In this document: in pieces, positions 36,801-48,559 of the stretch | How positions within the stretch are numbered: the stretch's first letter is position 1 | How the letters are laid out: each line of letters starts with the position of its first letter | Origin: Glebionis coronaria | Taxonomy: Eukaryota; Streptophyta; Magnoliopsida; Asterales; Asteraceae | Reading direction: 5' to 3' | Assembly: GCA_025667525.1 (NCBI GenBank) | Contig: CM046876.1 | Coordinates: forward strand, 565,065,469 to 565,129,468 | Length of the DNA stretch: 64,000 nt | Notes under the pieces: model-generated | What the model was told of the DNA's origin: nothing | Databases searched by the model: none | The model's input: the letters and a program-made list of their open reading frames with translations, nothing else | Made by a program: the position numbers and the translations under genes

Positions 36801-37546
36801 AGTGACAATAAGCTTAATTAAGGATCTGCACAGATTGGGGTATTAACCCTTTGTTTTGAGGTCAATCAATCCTGGGGAAATTTAGGGTTTAAGGATAATT
36901 AGGGGTGGTTTGATCTGCTTTGGGGGTAAAGAAATTTAAATCCCTTGTTTAGTGGGAAATAATTAGGATTTGACTTGTTGACCATTTTAAAACCGGGTTT
37001 TATTATTTTAAAAGGTTTGGGCTGGTGGGGTGTAAGTGGGCTAGTGGTGGACATTTTCATTACCCGTCCCAAAATACTAACAGCTGTTAACATCTTTGCA
37101 CATCCAGTCCATTTCCATTCCATGACTAGTCCAAGGTCATTTGCACCATTAGTCCTTTAGTTACTTTAGGCTAATATTGGACATTAGATCAACTCTCAAG
37201 GGCTTAATTTGTACAATCTTCATTCCTCAAGGACCATACTTGTTCATTTGACATTTGTAGGGTCAAATGTGACAAGTTCTTCAAAGATGAGGGACCAAAG
37301 TTGCCAATTCTTCAAACTTCAGGGGTCTTTTTGCAAAATTCCAATCTTGGGCTTGGTTCATTGTGCGTCTTCGTTTCCCGTGTTCGTTTTTGATTGATTC
37401 TTGTTATCTTTTGCCAATTCCTCAATATCCGTACGTAAAAATACACAAGTAACAAACACGAGCATATATTTGGCAGTTTTAATGATATTTTATGCATTTT
37501 AAGCCCGATTTGGACGATGAGACCATGTATAAAAGCAGTCTCATCA
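33804..37546 (-). repeat. Right LTR (5' LTR) of the Athila-like element
   Basis: 3743 bp, co-linear with 24168-27910. Ends TCTCATCA before the TSD GAGAG. As the 5' LTR in this orientation it would supply the promoter for minus-strand transcription. Confidence 0.9.
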
Positions 37547-37551
37547 GAGAG

Positions 37552-37768
37552 CCTGATGACCCGTTGGGGAGTAGAGCCACTGGTTGAGGCAGGTGGACTA
37601 GAGGCACCTGTTGAGGACCCTATTGCTGACTTGGATAGCAGGTTTAGGGCCGCTTGCCATGATACTGATGTCAGACTTAGAGATGCCCAGGCTCGCGAGG
37701 ACGTGGTTGAGAGGAGGCTGACAGAGATTGAGAGAGCACTTCACCAGCTCCGTGAGGGTACTAGTTAG
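37552..37768 (+). CDS. Extra ORF upstream of gag, 3' part
   Basis: Continuation in the same frame as 23203-24167 once the nested element and one TSD copy are ignored. 72 codons to TAG at 37766-37768. Strongly charged and helical (DTDVRLRDAQAREDVVERR, then EIERALHQLREG), so the whole protein ends in a probable coiled coil. About 280 bp separate it from gag. Confidence 0.68.
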
Positions 37769-38050
37769 ACTTACCATGTACTATTGACTCATTGTTGTAC
37801 GACCACTAAGCTATGAGGTTTATCTCAGCTAGTTGGCATTTTCTATTTTTCCTTATTATGTATGTCGGATTGTGATGTATTTCAAAACATTTCTATGGAT
37901 GTTAGGTTATGACATTATCTTATTTGGGTTACAAAATTTGTGCGATCATCATATATTGTTTATTATACCGTTGAGCATTTCATAATTGTATTGTGTGTGC
38001 CATGAATGTTACGTCTGGCAAAACTCATTGTCTTGTTTACCTTTTAGATT

Positions 38051-39241
38051 ATGGCACCAGTTAGAAGATCTGAGACACAGAATCCACCAGCTGATACCGG
38101 TGGGATTGACCCAGTCATGCTCAGTCAAATGATCGCGGAACGGGTGGCTGAGGCACTCGCAGCAGCTGAAGCGATCCGTACATCGAGCACGCAAGAGGAG
38201 ACAAACCAAGGGGCCACTGTTGCCAATGCGCGGACCTGCACCTACAAGGAATTCCGTGCGGTTACACAAGTGAGTTTCCGTGGTACTAAAGGTGCAGTAG
38301 GTTTGACTAGATGGTTTGAGAAGTTGGAATCCCAATTTGGGATTAGCAATGTTGCTGAAGCTGATAAGGTGAAGTTTGCATCAAGCACATTGGTGGATGG
38401 TGCTTTGACTTGGTGGAATGTCTATGCTCGTGCAGTGACCATTGATGTTGCCCAAGCAACACCTTGGAGTGAGTTCAAAGCTATGTTTGTTAGGAAGTAT
38501 TGCCCACGAAATGAAGTCAAGCAAATGGAGGTTGAGTTATGGAACTTGAAGGTCAAGGGTACCACTCTTACTGCTTACAATCAGCGCTTTCAAGAGCTAA
38601 TCTTGTTATGTCCCGAAATGGTGCCCAACGACGGCCGATTGTTGGAACGATACATTGAGGGCTTACCTTTGAGCATCAAGGGGAATGTGACTTCATCAAA
38701 GCCAAATGACTTGCATGAGGCAATCGATATGGCTCAGAGTTTGATGTACCAAGTGGTGCAAGAGTTGGGGGAGAATACTGGAGACAAGAGGAAGTGGTCT
38801 GGCAATCACTACAACAACAATAACAACAACAACAACAACAACACTAATAACTACAGTCAAAACAAGCGTCAAGAGGTGGCTAGAGTGTTTACTGCTGGTC
38901 AAAGTAATGCTGGAAACTATGCTGGAAGATTTCCTTTCTGTGGAAAGTGTGGCCGACACCACGAGGGAGCATGTCCCCCTACATGCTACAACTGTGGAAA
39001 GGCTGGACATAAGGCAAAGGAGTGTCGAGCACCACCCCGTCCTGCTAACCAAAGAGGACCAGGAACTCAGGGTGGTCAAGGAGCGAATGTCACTTGTTTT
39101 GGGTGTGGAGAGAAAGGGCATTACAAGAATAAGTGTCCAAGCAGTGGGAACCAAGGTCGTGGTAATCAAATTCGAGGCAACCAAAACCACAACCAAGTGA
39201 ACCAGAAGCAGAACCAGGGGAATCGGGGAGGAAATAACTGA
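38051..39241 (+). CDS. Chromovirus gag polyprotein
   Basis: 396 residues, ATG just after a TTTTAG sequence. Retrotrans_gag core with LTRWFEKLESQFGIS, ALTWWN, and a helix-rich capsid region to SIKGNVTSSKPNDLHEA. A poly-Asn tract (about residues 255-267, from AAC repeats) follows. Two CCHC zinc knuckles come last (CYNCGKAGHKAKEC from residue 312, CFGCGEKGHYKNKC from residue 349), preceded by a third incomplete one (CGKCGRHHEGAC). The protein forms the virus-like particle and binds element RNA. It ends in TGA (39239-39241) in the same frame as pol, with no other stop before the pol ORF, so gag and pol are separated by one stop codon only. Confidence 0.92.
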   Translation: MAPVRRSETQNPPADTGGIDPVMLSQMIAERVAEALAAAEAIRTSSTQEETNQGATVANARTCTYKEFRAVTQVSFRGTKGAVGLTRWFEKLESQFGISNVAEADKVKFASSTLVDGALTWWNVYARAVTIDVAQATPWSEFKAMFVRKYCPRNEVKQMEVELWNLKVKGTTLTAYNQRFQELILLCPEMVPNDGRLLERYIEGLPLSIKGNVTSSKPNDLHEAIDMAQSLMYQVVQELGENTGDKRKWSGNHYNNNNNNNNNNTNNYSQNKRQEVARVFTAGQSNAGNYAGRFPFCGKCGRHHEGACPPTCYNCGKAGHKAKECRAPPRPANQRGPGTQGGQGANVTCFGCGEKGHYKNKCPSSGNQGRGNQIRGNQNHNQVNQKQNQGNRGGNN

Positions 39242-39268
39242 GCCACAACCAGTGCTCCAAATGGATTC

Positions 39269-42200
39269 ATGGCACCGAGCAAGGTGTATCATTTGTGTGC
39301 TGAGGCTGCGGTGCAAGACAACAATGTTGTGACTGGTACGTTCCTATTCAATAACAACTATGCTTCAGTACTATTTGATTCTGGTGCGGATAGGAGTTTT
39401 GTGTCATCTGTATTTAGTGAACGCCTAAATATTACCCCTACTGCGTTAGATATTAAGTATAATGTAGAACTAGCCGATGGGAAGTCAGTGACCACCGATG
39501 CTATTCTGAAAGGATGTAGTCTAAGGTTACAAGATCGTTCGTTCAGTATCGACTTACTCCCCATAGAATTGGGAAGTTTTGATGTCATCATTGGAATGGA
39601 TTGGATGTCGAAGCATCACGCGGAAATTGTATGTCATGAGAAGTGCGTCCGTGTTCCTTATGGATACGATGTACTAATCATACAAGGAGAAAGAAGTGGA
39701 GTGAAGAATGGATCGAGACTGGAAGTCATCTCATGTATTAGAACCCAAAGATACATTGAGAAGGGATGTCCAGTGTTCTTGGTTCAAGTAACACGAAGGG
39801 AGGAAGAAGAAGGTCATGAGAAGAAGGTTGAAGATGTACCGATCGTTAGAGATTTTCCAGACGTATTCCCCGAAGACTTACCGGGATTACCACCAACACG
39901 ACAAGTGGAGTTTCACATAGAGCTTACACCAGGAGCCGCACCTGTTGCTAGAGCCCCATACCGCTTAACACCAACAGAGATGACAGAGTTAGCTGAACAA
40001 CTAAAGGAACTTTCTGGCAAAGGTTTCATTAGGCCGAGTTCCTCACCTTGGGGAGCACCGGTCCTATTCGTCAAAAATAAAGATGGATCCTTTAGGATGT
40101 GTATTGATTACCGAGAGTTGAATAAGCTGACGATAAAGAACCGCTACCCATTGCCAAGAATTGACGATCTTTTCGACCAACTGCAAGGATCTAGCATATA
40201 CTCGAAGATTGATTTAAGGTCGGGATATCATCAACTAAGGGTTAGAGAAGAAGACGTCCACAAGACGACTTTTAGAACCCGGTACGGACACTACGAGTTC
40301 CAAGTTATGCCTTTTGGTTTGACAAACGCACCCGCAGTATTCATGGATCTCATGAACCGAGTTTGCAAACCATACTTGGATAAGTTTCTGATTTTATTTA
40401 TCGATGATATTCTCATCTACTCTCGTAATGAAGAAGAACACAAAGAGCATTTTAAGACCATACTAGAGCTGCTGAGGAAGGAGAAGTTATATGCAAAGTT
40501 TTCCAAATGTGAGTTTTGGATAAACACGGTGCAATTCCTTGGGCATGTAATCGATAGCAGTGGTATTCACGTTGATCCTGCTAAGATCGAAGCTGTGAAA
40601 GATTGGGCGACTCCTACAACACCCACGGAGATCCGCCAATTTTTAGGTCTTGCTGGTTACTATAGGAGATTCATTGAGGGTTTCTCCAAGATAGCTAAAC
40701 CAATGACGGAGTTAACTCAAAAGGACAAGAAGTTTGAGTGGAAAGAAGATCAGGATTTGGCATTCCAAACATTGAAGCAGATGTTGTGTGAAGCGCCTAT
40801 ACTAGCCCTACCCGAGGGTAATGAAGACTTTGTAGTATATTGTGATGCATCCATAAAAGGGTTAGGTGCGGTGTTGATGCAAAGGACTAAGGTCATTGCT
40901 TATGCATCAAGACAACTAAAAGTGCACGAGAATTACTACACAACTCATGATCTAGAGTTAGGAGCAGTGGTGTTTGCCCTGAAGATTTGGAGACACTACC
41001 TTTATGGCACAAAGTATGTTGTATTCACTGATCATAAAAGTTTACAACACATCTTGAATAAAAAAGAACTCAACATGAGACAACGACGTTGGCTAGAGTT
41101 GCTCAGTGATTACGATTGCGAGATTCGTTATCACCCGGGCAAGGCAAATATCGTGGCTGACGCTTTGAGTCAAAAGGAGAGAGTTCTTAGAGTGAAAGCC
41201 TTGGTGATGACCACTGACTTAGATCTTCCATCCTTAATTCTCAAGGCTCAGAAGGAGGCAGTCGAGGAGGAAGTTCTCAAGACTGAAGATGTTGAAGGCA
41301 TGATAAAGAAGTTAGAAGCTCGCTCAGATGGGACATTATGCCTTGATAATAGGAGTTGGTTACCGTGCCATGGTGACCTACGACCTTTGATTATGCATGA
41401 GTCGCATAAGTCAAAATACTCCATACATCCGGGATCTGACAAGATGTATCATGACCTTAAGATGTTGTATTGGTGGCCGAACATGAAGGCGGACATTGCT
41501 ACATATGTTGGCAAGTGCTTGACTTGTGCCAAAGTCAAGGCCGAACACATGAAACCATTAGGATTATTGGTCCAACCCGAACTGCCAGAATGGAAGTGGG
41601 AAAGGATCACTATGGATTTCATTACAAAGCTACCTAAAACCTCAGCTGGATTTGACACTATTTGGGTCATCGTCGACCGACTCACCAAATCGGCTCACTT
41701 CATACCAATCAAGGAGACAGATGGAATGGATAAGTTAGCAAGAACATACTTGGAGGAAGTAGTCACGAGGCATGGTGTGCCTGTGTCTATAATCTCTGAC
41801 CGAGATAGTCGATTTACTTCACAGTTTTGGAAATCGCTGCAGAAAGCGTTGGGAACGCAGTTGGACATGAGCACTGCGTACCATCCCCAAACTGACGGTC
41901 AAAGTGAAAGGACCATTCAAACCCTAGAAGATATGCTGAGAGCTTGTGTGATCGACTTTGGAAATAGATGGGATAGGCACCTGCCTCTGGTGGAGTTCTC
42001 ATACAACAATAGTTATCACACTAGCATAAAGGCAGCACCGTTCGAAGCATTGTATGGTAGAAAGTGTCGTTCACCCGTGTGTTGGGCAGAGGTTGGTGAG
42101 GCCCAACTCACTGGACCCGAGATCATACATGAGACTACTGAGAAGATCTTTAAGATCAAGAGCCGTATGCAAGCCGCAAGAGATCGACAAAAGAGTTATG

Positions 42201-42676
42201 CTGACATGAGATGCAAACCCCTTGAGTTTGAGGTTGGCGATAGAGTCATGTTGAAGGTCTCACCTTGGAAGGGTGTGATTCGCTTTGGAAAACGTGGAAA
42301 GTTGAATCCTCGTTACATTGGACCATTCAAGATTATAGAGAGGATTGGCCCCGTGGCCTATCGTTTGGAGTTACCTCAAGAACTTAGCCGAGTGCATAAT
42401 GTGTTCCACATTTCCAATCTGAAGAAATGCTTAGCCGACGAGACACTCGTTATTCCTTTAGAAGAGATCCAACTCGACGACAAACTCAACTTCGTAGAAG
42501 AACCGGTGGAGGTCATGGACCGTCAGGTCAAACAGCTCAAGCAAAGTCGTATACCTATGGTGAAAATCCGTTGGAATGCACGTAGAGGTCCAGAATACAC
42601 ATGGGAACGTGAAGACCAATTCAAGAGCAAGTATCCTCATCTTTTCGCTAATCACCCTACTACGACGACGTCTTGA
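39269..42676 (+). CDS. Chromovirus pol polyprotein (protease, RT, RNase H, integrase, chromodomain-like)
   Basis: 1135 residues from the first Met after gag, uninterrupted. Protease DSGA at 37-40. RT with [19 protein letters not shown] and catalytic FIDD (Asp 379-380). RNase H with VYCDAS (Asp 526) and [19 protein letters not shown]. Integrase with HHCC zinc finger starting near His 720 ([11 protein letters not shown]) and a DDE triad at Asp 783, Asp 844 and Glu 880, with the canonical 35-residue spacing. A GPY-like segment ([20 protein letters not shown]) and a C-terminal chromodomain-like end ([19 protein letters not shown]) follow. All catalytic residues are present, so this copy could be active if expressed. 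Chromodomains direct integration to heterochromatin in this clade. Confidence 0.95.
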   Translation: MAPSKVYHLCAEAAVQDNNVVTGTFLFNNNYASVLFDSGADRSFVSSVFSERLNITPTALDIKYNVELADGKSVTTDAILKGCSLRLQDRSFSIDLLPIELGSFDVIIGMDWMSKHHAEIVCHEKCVRVPYGYDVLIIQGERSGVKNGSRLEVISCIRTQRYIEKGCPVFLVQVTRREEEEGHEKKVEDVPIVRDFPDVFPEDLPGLPPTRQVEFHIELTPGAAPVARAPYRLTPTEMTELAEQLKELSGKGFIRPSSSPWGAPVLFVKNKDGSFRMCIDYRELNKLTIKNRYPLPRIDDLFDQLQGSSIYSKIDLRSGYHQLRVREEDVHKTTFRTRYGHYEFQVMPFGLTNAPAVFMDLMNRVCKPYLDKFLILFIDDILIYSRNEEEHKEHFKTILELLRKEKLYAKFSKCEFWINTVQFLGHVIDSSGIHVDPAKIEAVKDWATPTTPTEIRQFLGLAGYYRRFIEGFSKIAKPMTELTQKDKKFEWKEDQDLAFQTLKQMLCEAPILALPEGNEDFVVYCDASIKGLGAVLMQRTKVIAYASRQLKVHENYYTTHDLELGAVVFALKIWRHYLYGTKYVVFTDHKSLQHILNKKELNMRQRRWLELLSDYDCEIRYHPGKANIVADALSQKERVLRVKALVMTTDLDLPSLILKAQKEAVEEEVLKTEDVEGMIKKLEARSDGTLCLDNRSWLPCHGDLRPLIMHESHKSKYSIHPGSDKMYHDLKMLYWWPNMKADIATYVGKCLTCAKVKAEHMKPLGLLVQPELPEWKWERITMDFITKLPKTSAGFDTIWVIVDRLTKSAHFIPIKETDGMDKLARTYLEEVVTRHGVPVSIISDRDSRFTSQFWKSLQKALGTQLDMSTAYHPQTDGQSERTIQTLEDMLRACVIDFGNRWDRHLPLVEFSYNNSYHTSIKAAPFEALYGRKCRSPVCWAEVGEAQLTGPEIIHETTEKIFKIKSRMQAARDRQKSYADMRCKPLEFEVGDRVMLKVSPWKGVIRFGKRGKLNPRYIGPFKIIERIGPVAYRLELPQELSRVHNVFHISNLKKCLADETLVIPLEEIQLDDKLNFVEEPVEVMDRQVKQLKQSRIPMVKIRWNARRGPEYTWEREDQFKSKYPHLFANHPTTTTS

Positions 42677-42697
42677 TTTCGTGACGAAATCTCTAAA

Positions 42698-42709
42698 ACA
42701 TGGGGATAC
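42698..42709 (+). promoter_or_regulatory. Polypurine tract of the chromovirus
   Basis: ACATGGGGATAC directly before the 3' LTR at 42710. The same arrangement (ACGTGGATGA before the LTR) recurs at 53575 in a related element. Confidence 0.7.
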
Positions 42710-45700
42710 TGTGACATCCGTCAATTTTTCATCTTTATTTTTCCATGAAATTATTTAATGTGAGCTTTGAACCTTGTGGATTTATCAAATTGAGAAATTA
42801 TCTCATATTTATAAAGTATCCTCATTTGTTTACTAATGTGGTGTCGATGTAAATGTATCATTTGTTTTGCTTTGCGGACAAAGCCCTCTTTAGGGAGAGC
42901 GAATGTAACAACTCGAATTTTCGCGTCTTATTATTGTAATAGAGACGTGTTCGTTATTGAACGTGTTATGTATTAACGGTTTGCGCCGGTTATGAATGTT
43001 TACTAAACCTTCGAGAATACACGTATCCATCCTTGCTTAAGTTGTGTTATTGAGATTGTATTATGAGTTCTTGTTGTTAAGTGTACGCGTCTAAAACTCA
43101 TGTCATTTTGATAAACCCTTAATGGGCCGAGAGATACTAATGGGCTGAGCCTTAATGGGCCAGACTGGCCATAAAACCCTTGCTGGGCCGAATTCAACTA
43201 TGCTAGTTTATACGAAATTACCAAAACTGAAAACTTGAATCAAAGTTATAACAAGTCAGTAAAACAAAAACTGAGATTTCAAACTAGTCAAACCAAGTCA
43301 ACCTACAAATTTTATATACATCCCACTCACCACTCCAGGCCAACACACATGCCAAGATTACCCCATTTGGGTATATCACAAGACCTCCAATTCCAGATTA
43401 AGTTTTACTCTATGCCGAGATTAAAATGTTAAATACAGTCCATTTTCACAAAGTTTATAACACAAAAACAAAACACATTACAACATATTTCAAACAAGGA
43501 TAATCTGAGCAAGATCAGTGAACACTAATCGAAGCACTAGTTCCAGCCGAGCCAAACACACTCCAAATCCTTGTCCGAATACACAAGCCGAAACAAAACC
43601 CTCATTGTGAGTCATTTACCACCTTTCTTTCATTTTCTTAGTTGTGCTTGTCATTTTAAAACAACCTACAAAAACGAACCAAACTAATTAGTCTTTTTAA
43701 AACTATTCGGATTAAGAAATAAAATGTAATAATATTAGTATTGTGCTATCAATTTGGACCCATGACCCAAACCCCCATTTTCTGTCGAAGACCACAGACC
43801 CCTTTCCTTTTTGTACCATCTTGTGCGTTTTATTATTGACCATATTTATTTATTTATTTATTTTTGGCTAATACTGTTAATAAGAGAATCAAACAAAAAC
43901 CCCCACTCGAGTGACTTAACAATTCTGCCGAAACCCTAACTTATTCTAAAATCAGTACTAACATAAAATTAACACAATTTATCTCATTAAAATGCTAATT
44001 AATCTTAATTAAACTCGCGGGTATAAAAACCCCCAATTTGTTTAAAACCCTAATTTTCCCAAACTTGTTTTAATCGTTAATTAACCGCAATCTATGCATA
44101 GAAAAACATGTTAATTAGTTTAAAACCCATGTATAAATAAACCCCCAAATTATGTGAAAACCCTAATTTTGTAAATCGTTTTATTTATAAAATTAACACA
44201 ATTTAATACTCAGAAACATTATTTAATTGTAAATAAACAACCGAATTTGAAAACCCCTAATTTATTTGAAACCCTAATTTTTATAAAATGTGTTCATATG
44301 TAATTAATACCAACTAGTGTTCTGAAACACTAATTAATTGAAAATAAACCCGAGATTGATAAAACCCCCAATATTTCCGAAAACCCTAATTATTTCTTAT
44401 TTTAAAAATCAAGAAACCCTCTTGTCATATATTATTAAATCAAATGATTTTGAAATCAGTAAACCCCTTTATTTTCGAAAATATAATAAAAACCATTTAA
44501 ACCATTCTTTTTAGAAAAGAGATTTAAAACTTATCTTTGTGAAGAGACCATCACCGAATCTCCCTGGAAACATCTCGAAAATGGATTAGATTTGATGTGG
44601 GGATGAAACCCCACATCCCACGCATGTTATTCAACCTAGGCTTTCATGTTTATTGATAAGAATGAATTTGAAGTATTGATTTTTGGCCATGGATGTGTTA
44701 GATCCGGTTTGAGAGGAGAGAGAGAGAATAAGAGACGGCTGGGAGTTATTTTCGAGAGAGTGTAGACTGTGAGTTTGGGAGGAGTAAAACAGATATATGC
44801 CCCCCCCCCCAACTTTGTTTGTATCGCCTGGGTTGAGGGCCGGGTTGGGTAAGAAAGACAAATGGGCCGAGCCCAAGTTTGTTAAGGGCTTTGGGCTGTT
44901 CGGTTTGGATGGGTTTATGTAAGCCCAAAAAAAACTAAACTTTGGTTATAAACTTATACTATTAAGCCCAAAAACTCATTTAATAAATAACCAAGTTTTA
45001 ATTGTCGTGTTTTTCCGTAAACAAAATATACCGTCAAGCACAACTAGGATCACATACATTTTTATTGGTGAAATTATAAGTGTCGTGACATGGTCGATAT
45101 ACTTATTTAGGTTTTGGATAGCGAGATCGTATTCTCGAGCTACCGTGTATTCTCATCACTTTGCTTAGTTACGAGGTGAGTTTATAGCCCCACTTTTAAC
45201 TGCTTTTACTGCTTTTTAGGGTGAGACATTGCTTGATTTAACGTATGAACACAAGTGCATTTACTGATTTATATACTAGTCTAAGTCCCACTAAAAACCC
45301 AGTTGCTTTGGCCCGTGAATCGTGAACCGTTAATTACTTTGTGTAAGCGCGAATGTTATGGATAGATCTATCGGGGTTGACGCCCCTGTCCGTCTTGGTC
45401 CAACAGGGGACAAGCGGGCACAGTTTCATTTGAGTCTGAGATAGGATGTCGTGGGTTTAGGCATCCAGTTGGGCTACATTTATATGATTATACTGCCGGT
45501 GTTGTTAACGCTTCGGTGTCACGAGCTTAGACTGTAATAAATGCTTTTATGATGACTTTGTATTTGTTATATTGTCATCACGTTTGGGAAAATCTTGTGG
45601 TTCATTAAACACTTCAAATTAACTAAACCTATGAACTCACCAACTTTATGTTGACGCTTTAGCAATGTTTTTCTCAGGTATTAAGAAGGAAGATGCTATG

Positions 45701-45951
45701 TGAGGTCTCATGCACTGCCGTCATTTCTATTGAAAATAAAGATCATTTGTACTATTTGGAAACTATGTTTTTGTACCTGTGACCAGTTTTATGCTTCCGC
45801 ATTATGTTAAAACTATTTATTTTATCAAATGTAAGTGATCAATTTTCCGAACGTCTCATTTAGAGGTCGTTCTTTGTAACTGTGTGTATGATAATCATGA
45901 CGTCACCACTCCCTCGTTGCCATTATACTCTGATATTTTGGGAGTGTGACA
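42710..45951 (+). repeat. 3' LTR of the chromovirus element
   Basis: 3242 bp, co-linear with 19581-22821. Ends GTGTGACA followed by TSD TAAAC at 45952-45956. Confidence 0.93.
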
Positions 45952-45956
45952 TAAAC

Positions 45957-46953
45957 ATACCCGAAATTAACAAATAACCGTAACTGAATAAAGTTCTACT
46001 ATAGATGTTGTAACTATAAATGCTTGTTATCATATCAGTCAAAAGTGATTGTTAAATTATTTCAAGTAATAGACGTTAAGGGATATAAACTTCACATAAG
46101 GAGGATATAAAAGTTTTGTTGGACTCTTTCATAAAATTTCCGTAGTGCAATAGACTCCGTAAATAAGTCATTTAGAGAACCTTAAAATAAAATTTAGTTA
46201 TCCATAAATGATTTGAAGTATACATACAGACAGTTACATCACATACTCCTAGGTTACAGATCATACGATATTTACATAAAAAGAAAAGGAACAAATACAA
46301 AACTTTCAGAGAGGAAACATAATGAAGGAATAACAAATGTATGAACCCAATTAACATACCACTCATCAGTAGAGTACATAAATCAACTTTAACACTTTAA
46401 AACCTACAATTCTATCAAGCGATAATGTTCTTGACTTCTTTCACCTCTGAAAGTCTGTCACCATCATAAAAAATATTCATCTATCCTAGTAGAAAATCAC
46501 TCATGAAACAAAAAGAATAATATCACTTCCAATTTTTTGAAGCACTCAAAACAACAAAACATATTAAAATGATTAAATGTCTGGTTGTATTTTTTGGAAA
46601 GAAAAGCACTTGGTTAAAGTTTGCTAGACGTGTACAATGCATCAAATTATCAAATATTGAGCAAAACGAAATAATGAAGCTACTCCGTATTAGCTATATA
46701 TGATCTATCATATCAACCTTCGTTCGCATGTTTTCTGATTCAAAGGTCAATACATAATGATACACTTAATAAGAATACTCCCGTCTTCCACGCACAAGTT
46801 TTCTACTCCGTATTATATTGTTGCAAAGATATTGTTATATTGACTCAAACCCAAGATCATATATACATATAAAGATGTGTATTGCAGGCAACAATGATAT
46901 ACAACATGCAAATGACTCCTTCACGACAGATATATTTGCAACCCATAAATAAC
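45957..46953. other. Flanking DNA, no gene seen
   Basis: AT-rich. Should be the continuation of the Helitron entered at 19373, but no 5' end is recognised. Confidence 0.4.
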
Positions 46954-47917
46954 CAGAGCCGGTGAACACCCTGTGCAAGCGGGGCAGCCGCATAGGGCCA
47001 CCAGTTTTATGGGGCCTCCGATCAAGGGATAGTGTTGATCTACCGACCATTCCTTATAGTGTTGATTTTCTGGCTTTTTTTAGCTTTCAAGTAATTGAAA
47101 AAATAGCAAATGAAACATATATTTGATGTGGCTGGGATAAGATATAAGATAATAAGAGTAATAAAATGTTTCCTGAAGATGAAGAAGAAGCATATATATG
47201 GAAGAAAGTTAGGCTATGTGAGTGGGTCATTAAAATATATTAAAAATTTTAGAACAAGTGTTACCCATTTATAATATAAAAAAGGTTTGTCAATTATAAG
47301 ATGAGTTTTAAGAAAAAATATATGTATAGTTTGTCAAGTCGGTTAAGAGTTAAATAAAAAAAGTAGGCAGGAGCGGAGCTAGGGATTTTCGAGTATGTAG
47401 GGGAACTCGATAAAATCTTGTTGCGTAATACATATATATTTGTTAAAAATCTTTATTTCTTCAAAATGAAACCAGTCTTAAAATCATGTATTATATACAG
47501 CAGGATGGATTTTTAATGGGGTGTTGCACAAATTATTTTTTGGCTAATTAAGTTTATACCTTAAGAAAATAAGGTATTTCAATTTTTTTTTGGAGGTTGC
47601 ACAAACCATAAAGACAACAATTTTGATAATTTTTTGTATTTTGTGACCTCAAAACAGTTATAGCCCGGGCCACACCCGACATCTATGTAGCTCTGCCGTC
47701 TATATAGATACTCGTATTAAAAATTTTGTGCAACCGGTGACTTTAAACTCACGCTCGGCGCCTAAAAGTAGTGATGGTGACAAGGAAAACGTCGACCATT
47801 CTTTCTTTTGTACGTGAAAACTCAATCTAATTGTTCGATAAAAATTCGCGTTCGTGTTTGACGGGGCCTCTTTTGTCGGTGTCGCACAGGGCCACCTAAA
47901 TCAATGGGACGGCCCTG
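46954..47917. mobile_element. Non-autonomous hAT-type element, 964 bp
   Basis: Ends CAGAGCCGG... and ...CGGCCCTG, with perfect 8 bp TSD TAAATAAC at 46946-46953 and 47918-47925. Subterminal sequences GGGGCC and CCCTGTGC are repeated in inverted orientation at both ends. CAGRGCCG ends and an 8 bp TSD are hAT features. No transposase frame. Confidence 0.85.
47368..47700. mobile_element. Possible second hAT-type MITE nested in the first
   Basis: CAGGAGCGGAGCTAGG at the left and TAGCTCTGCCGTC at the right form imperfect inverted ends, a common plant hAT-MITE terminus. A matching TSD was not found. Confidence 0.45.
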
Positions 47918-47925
47918 TAAATAAC

Positions 47926-48559
47926 ACATCAGTCAAAAGAAACATTAACATCAACACTTGTGTTTTGTATGCATGATAGATTAAGGATTGAAAACAAAAT
48001 GGACCATCTTCCCATTTTTCTTGGTGCACACTGCGTGAGCAGTAAACCCAAAACAACTAACAACAATTATCTTTTTTTAAAACTACTGTATGAAATAGTT
48101 GTATGGTATGTGAAGTATGTTGTCCATTCTATGTATGTTTATGTATGTTTATGTATGATAGTATGTGTGTGCATGTTCCCCTGTGTGGTGTCATAGTCCA
48201 GATACACTATATCCATAAACTCCTTTTGCTATTATGATAATTATTTCCCTGCGTAGTATTATGTGAAAGAAGCCATGTATGCATATGTATGTATGGAGTA
48301 TGAGTAAAACAAAGTATGAAACCAATTTGAGGACCACTTGTCCTTGCATGTAGTAAGGATAGGCAATGGACAAAAGACAAACCTATAAGTACTTGCTGAA
48401 ATTGTGTAAATCTACAACAAGAATAGGACCCATGAAAAGAAGAGGGTCATACAATGCAAGAGTATGTGTGCCGAGAATAGGCAGGAACAAACACAAAGGG
48501 AAAAGACTAAGATATTACATTAAGATGTGAACACAAAACTAGTACTTTTATTTTATTTC
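47926..48559. other. Intergenic with ATGT-type simple repeat
   Basis: 48104-48180 is TATGT/TGTGTG-rich. ORFs of 60-78 codons here lack features. No gene. Confidence 0.5.

Larger units (their letters stand above)
24168..37546 (-). mobile_element. Athila/Tat-like non-autonomous gypsy element nested in the chromovirus
   Basis: Two LTRs of 3743 bp (plus-strand view TGATTGTTGTAAAATC...TCTCATCA) flanked by TSD GAGAG (24163-24167 and 37547-37551). Orientation is minus: PBS next to the right LTR, PPT next to the left LTR, gag-protease frame on the minus strand. The interior (27911-33803, 5.9 kb) encodes gag and an aspartic protease but no RT, RNase H or integrase. Mobilisation would therefore need enzymes from a related element. 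Equal LTR lengths and only scattered substitutions show recent insertion. Confidence 0.9.
19581..45951 (+). mobile_element. Complete Ty3/gypsy chromovirus-type LTR retrotransposon (Tekay/Del-like)
   Basis: Two LTRs of 3241 and 3242 bp (TGTGACATCC...GTGTGACA) flanked by TSD TAAAC (19576-19580 and 45952-45956). Order: LTR, iMet-type PBS, extra ORF (split by a nested element), gag, pol (protease, RT, RNase H, integrase, chromodomain-like C-terminus), polypurine tract, LTR. Without the 13.4 kb nested element it is about 13.0 kb. The LTRs look nearly identical by eye (for example a longer C-run at 44798 in the right copy), so insertion is young. Clade is inferred from domain order, PBS, LTR size and chromodomain. 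Confidence 0.92.

Noticed and set aside
38696..39316. 206-codon minus-strand ORF antisense to gag
   Set aside because: Low-complexity Val/Ser/Leu composition mirrored from the Asn/Gln-rich gag end.
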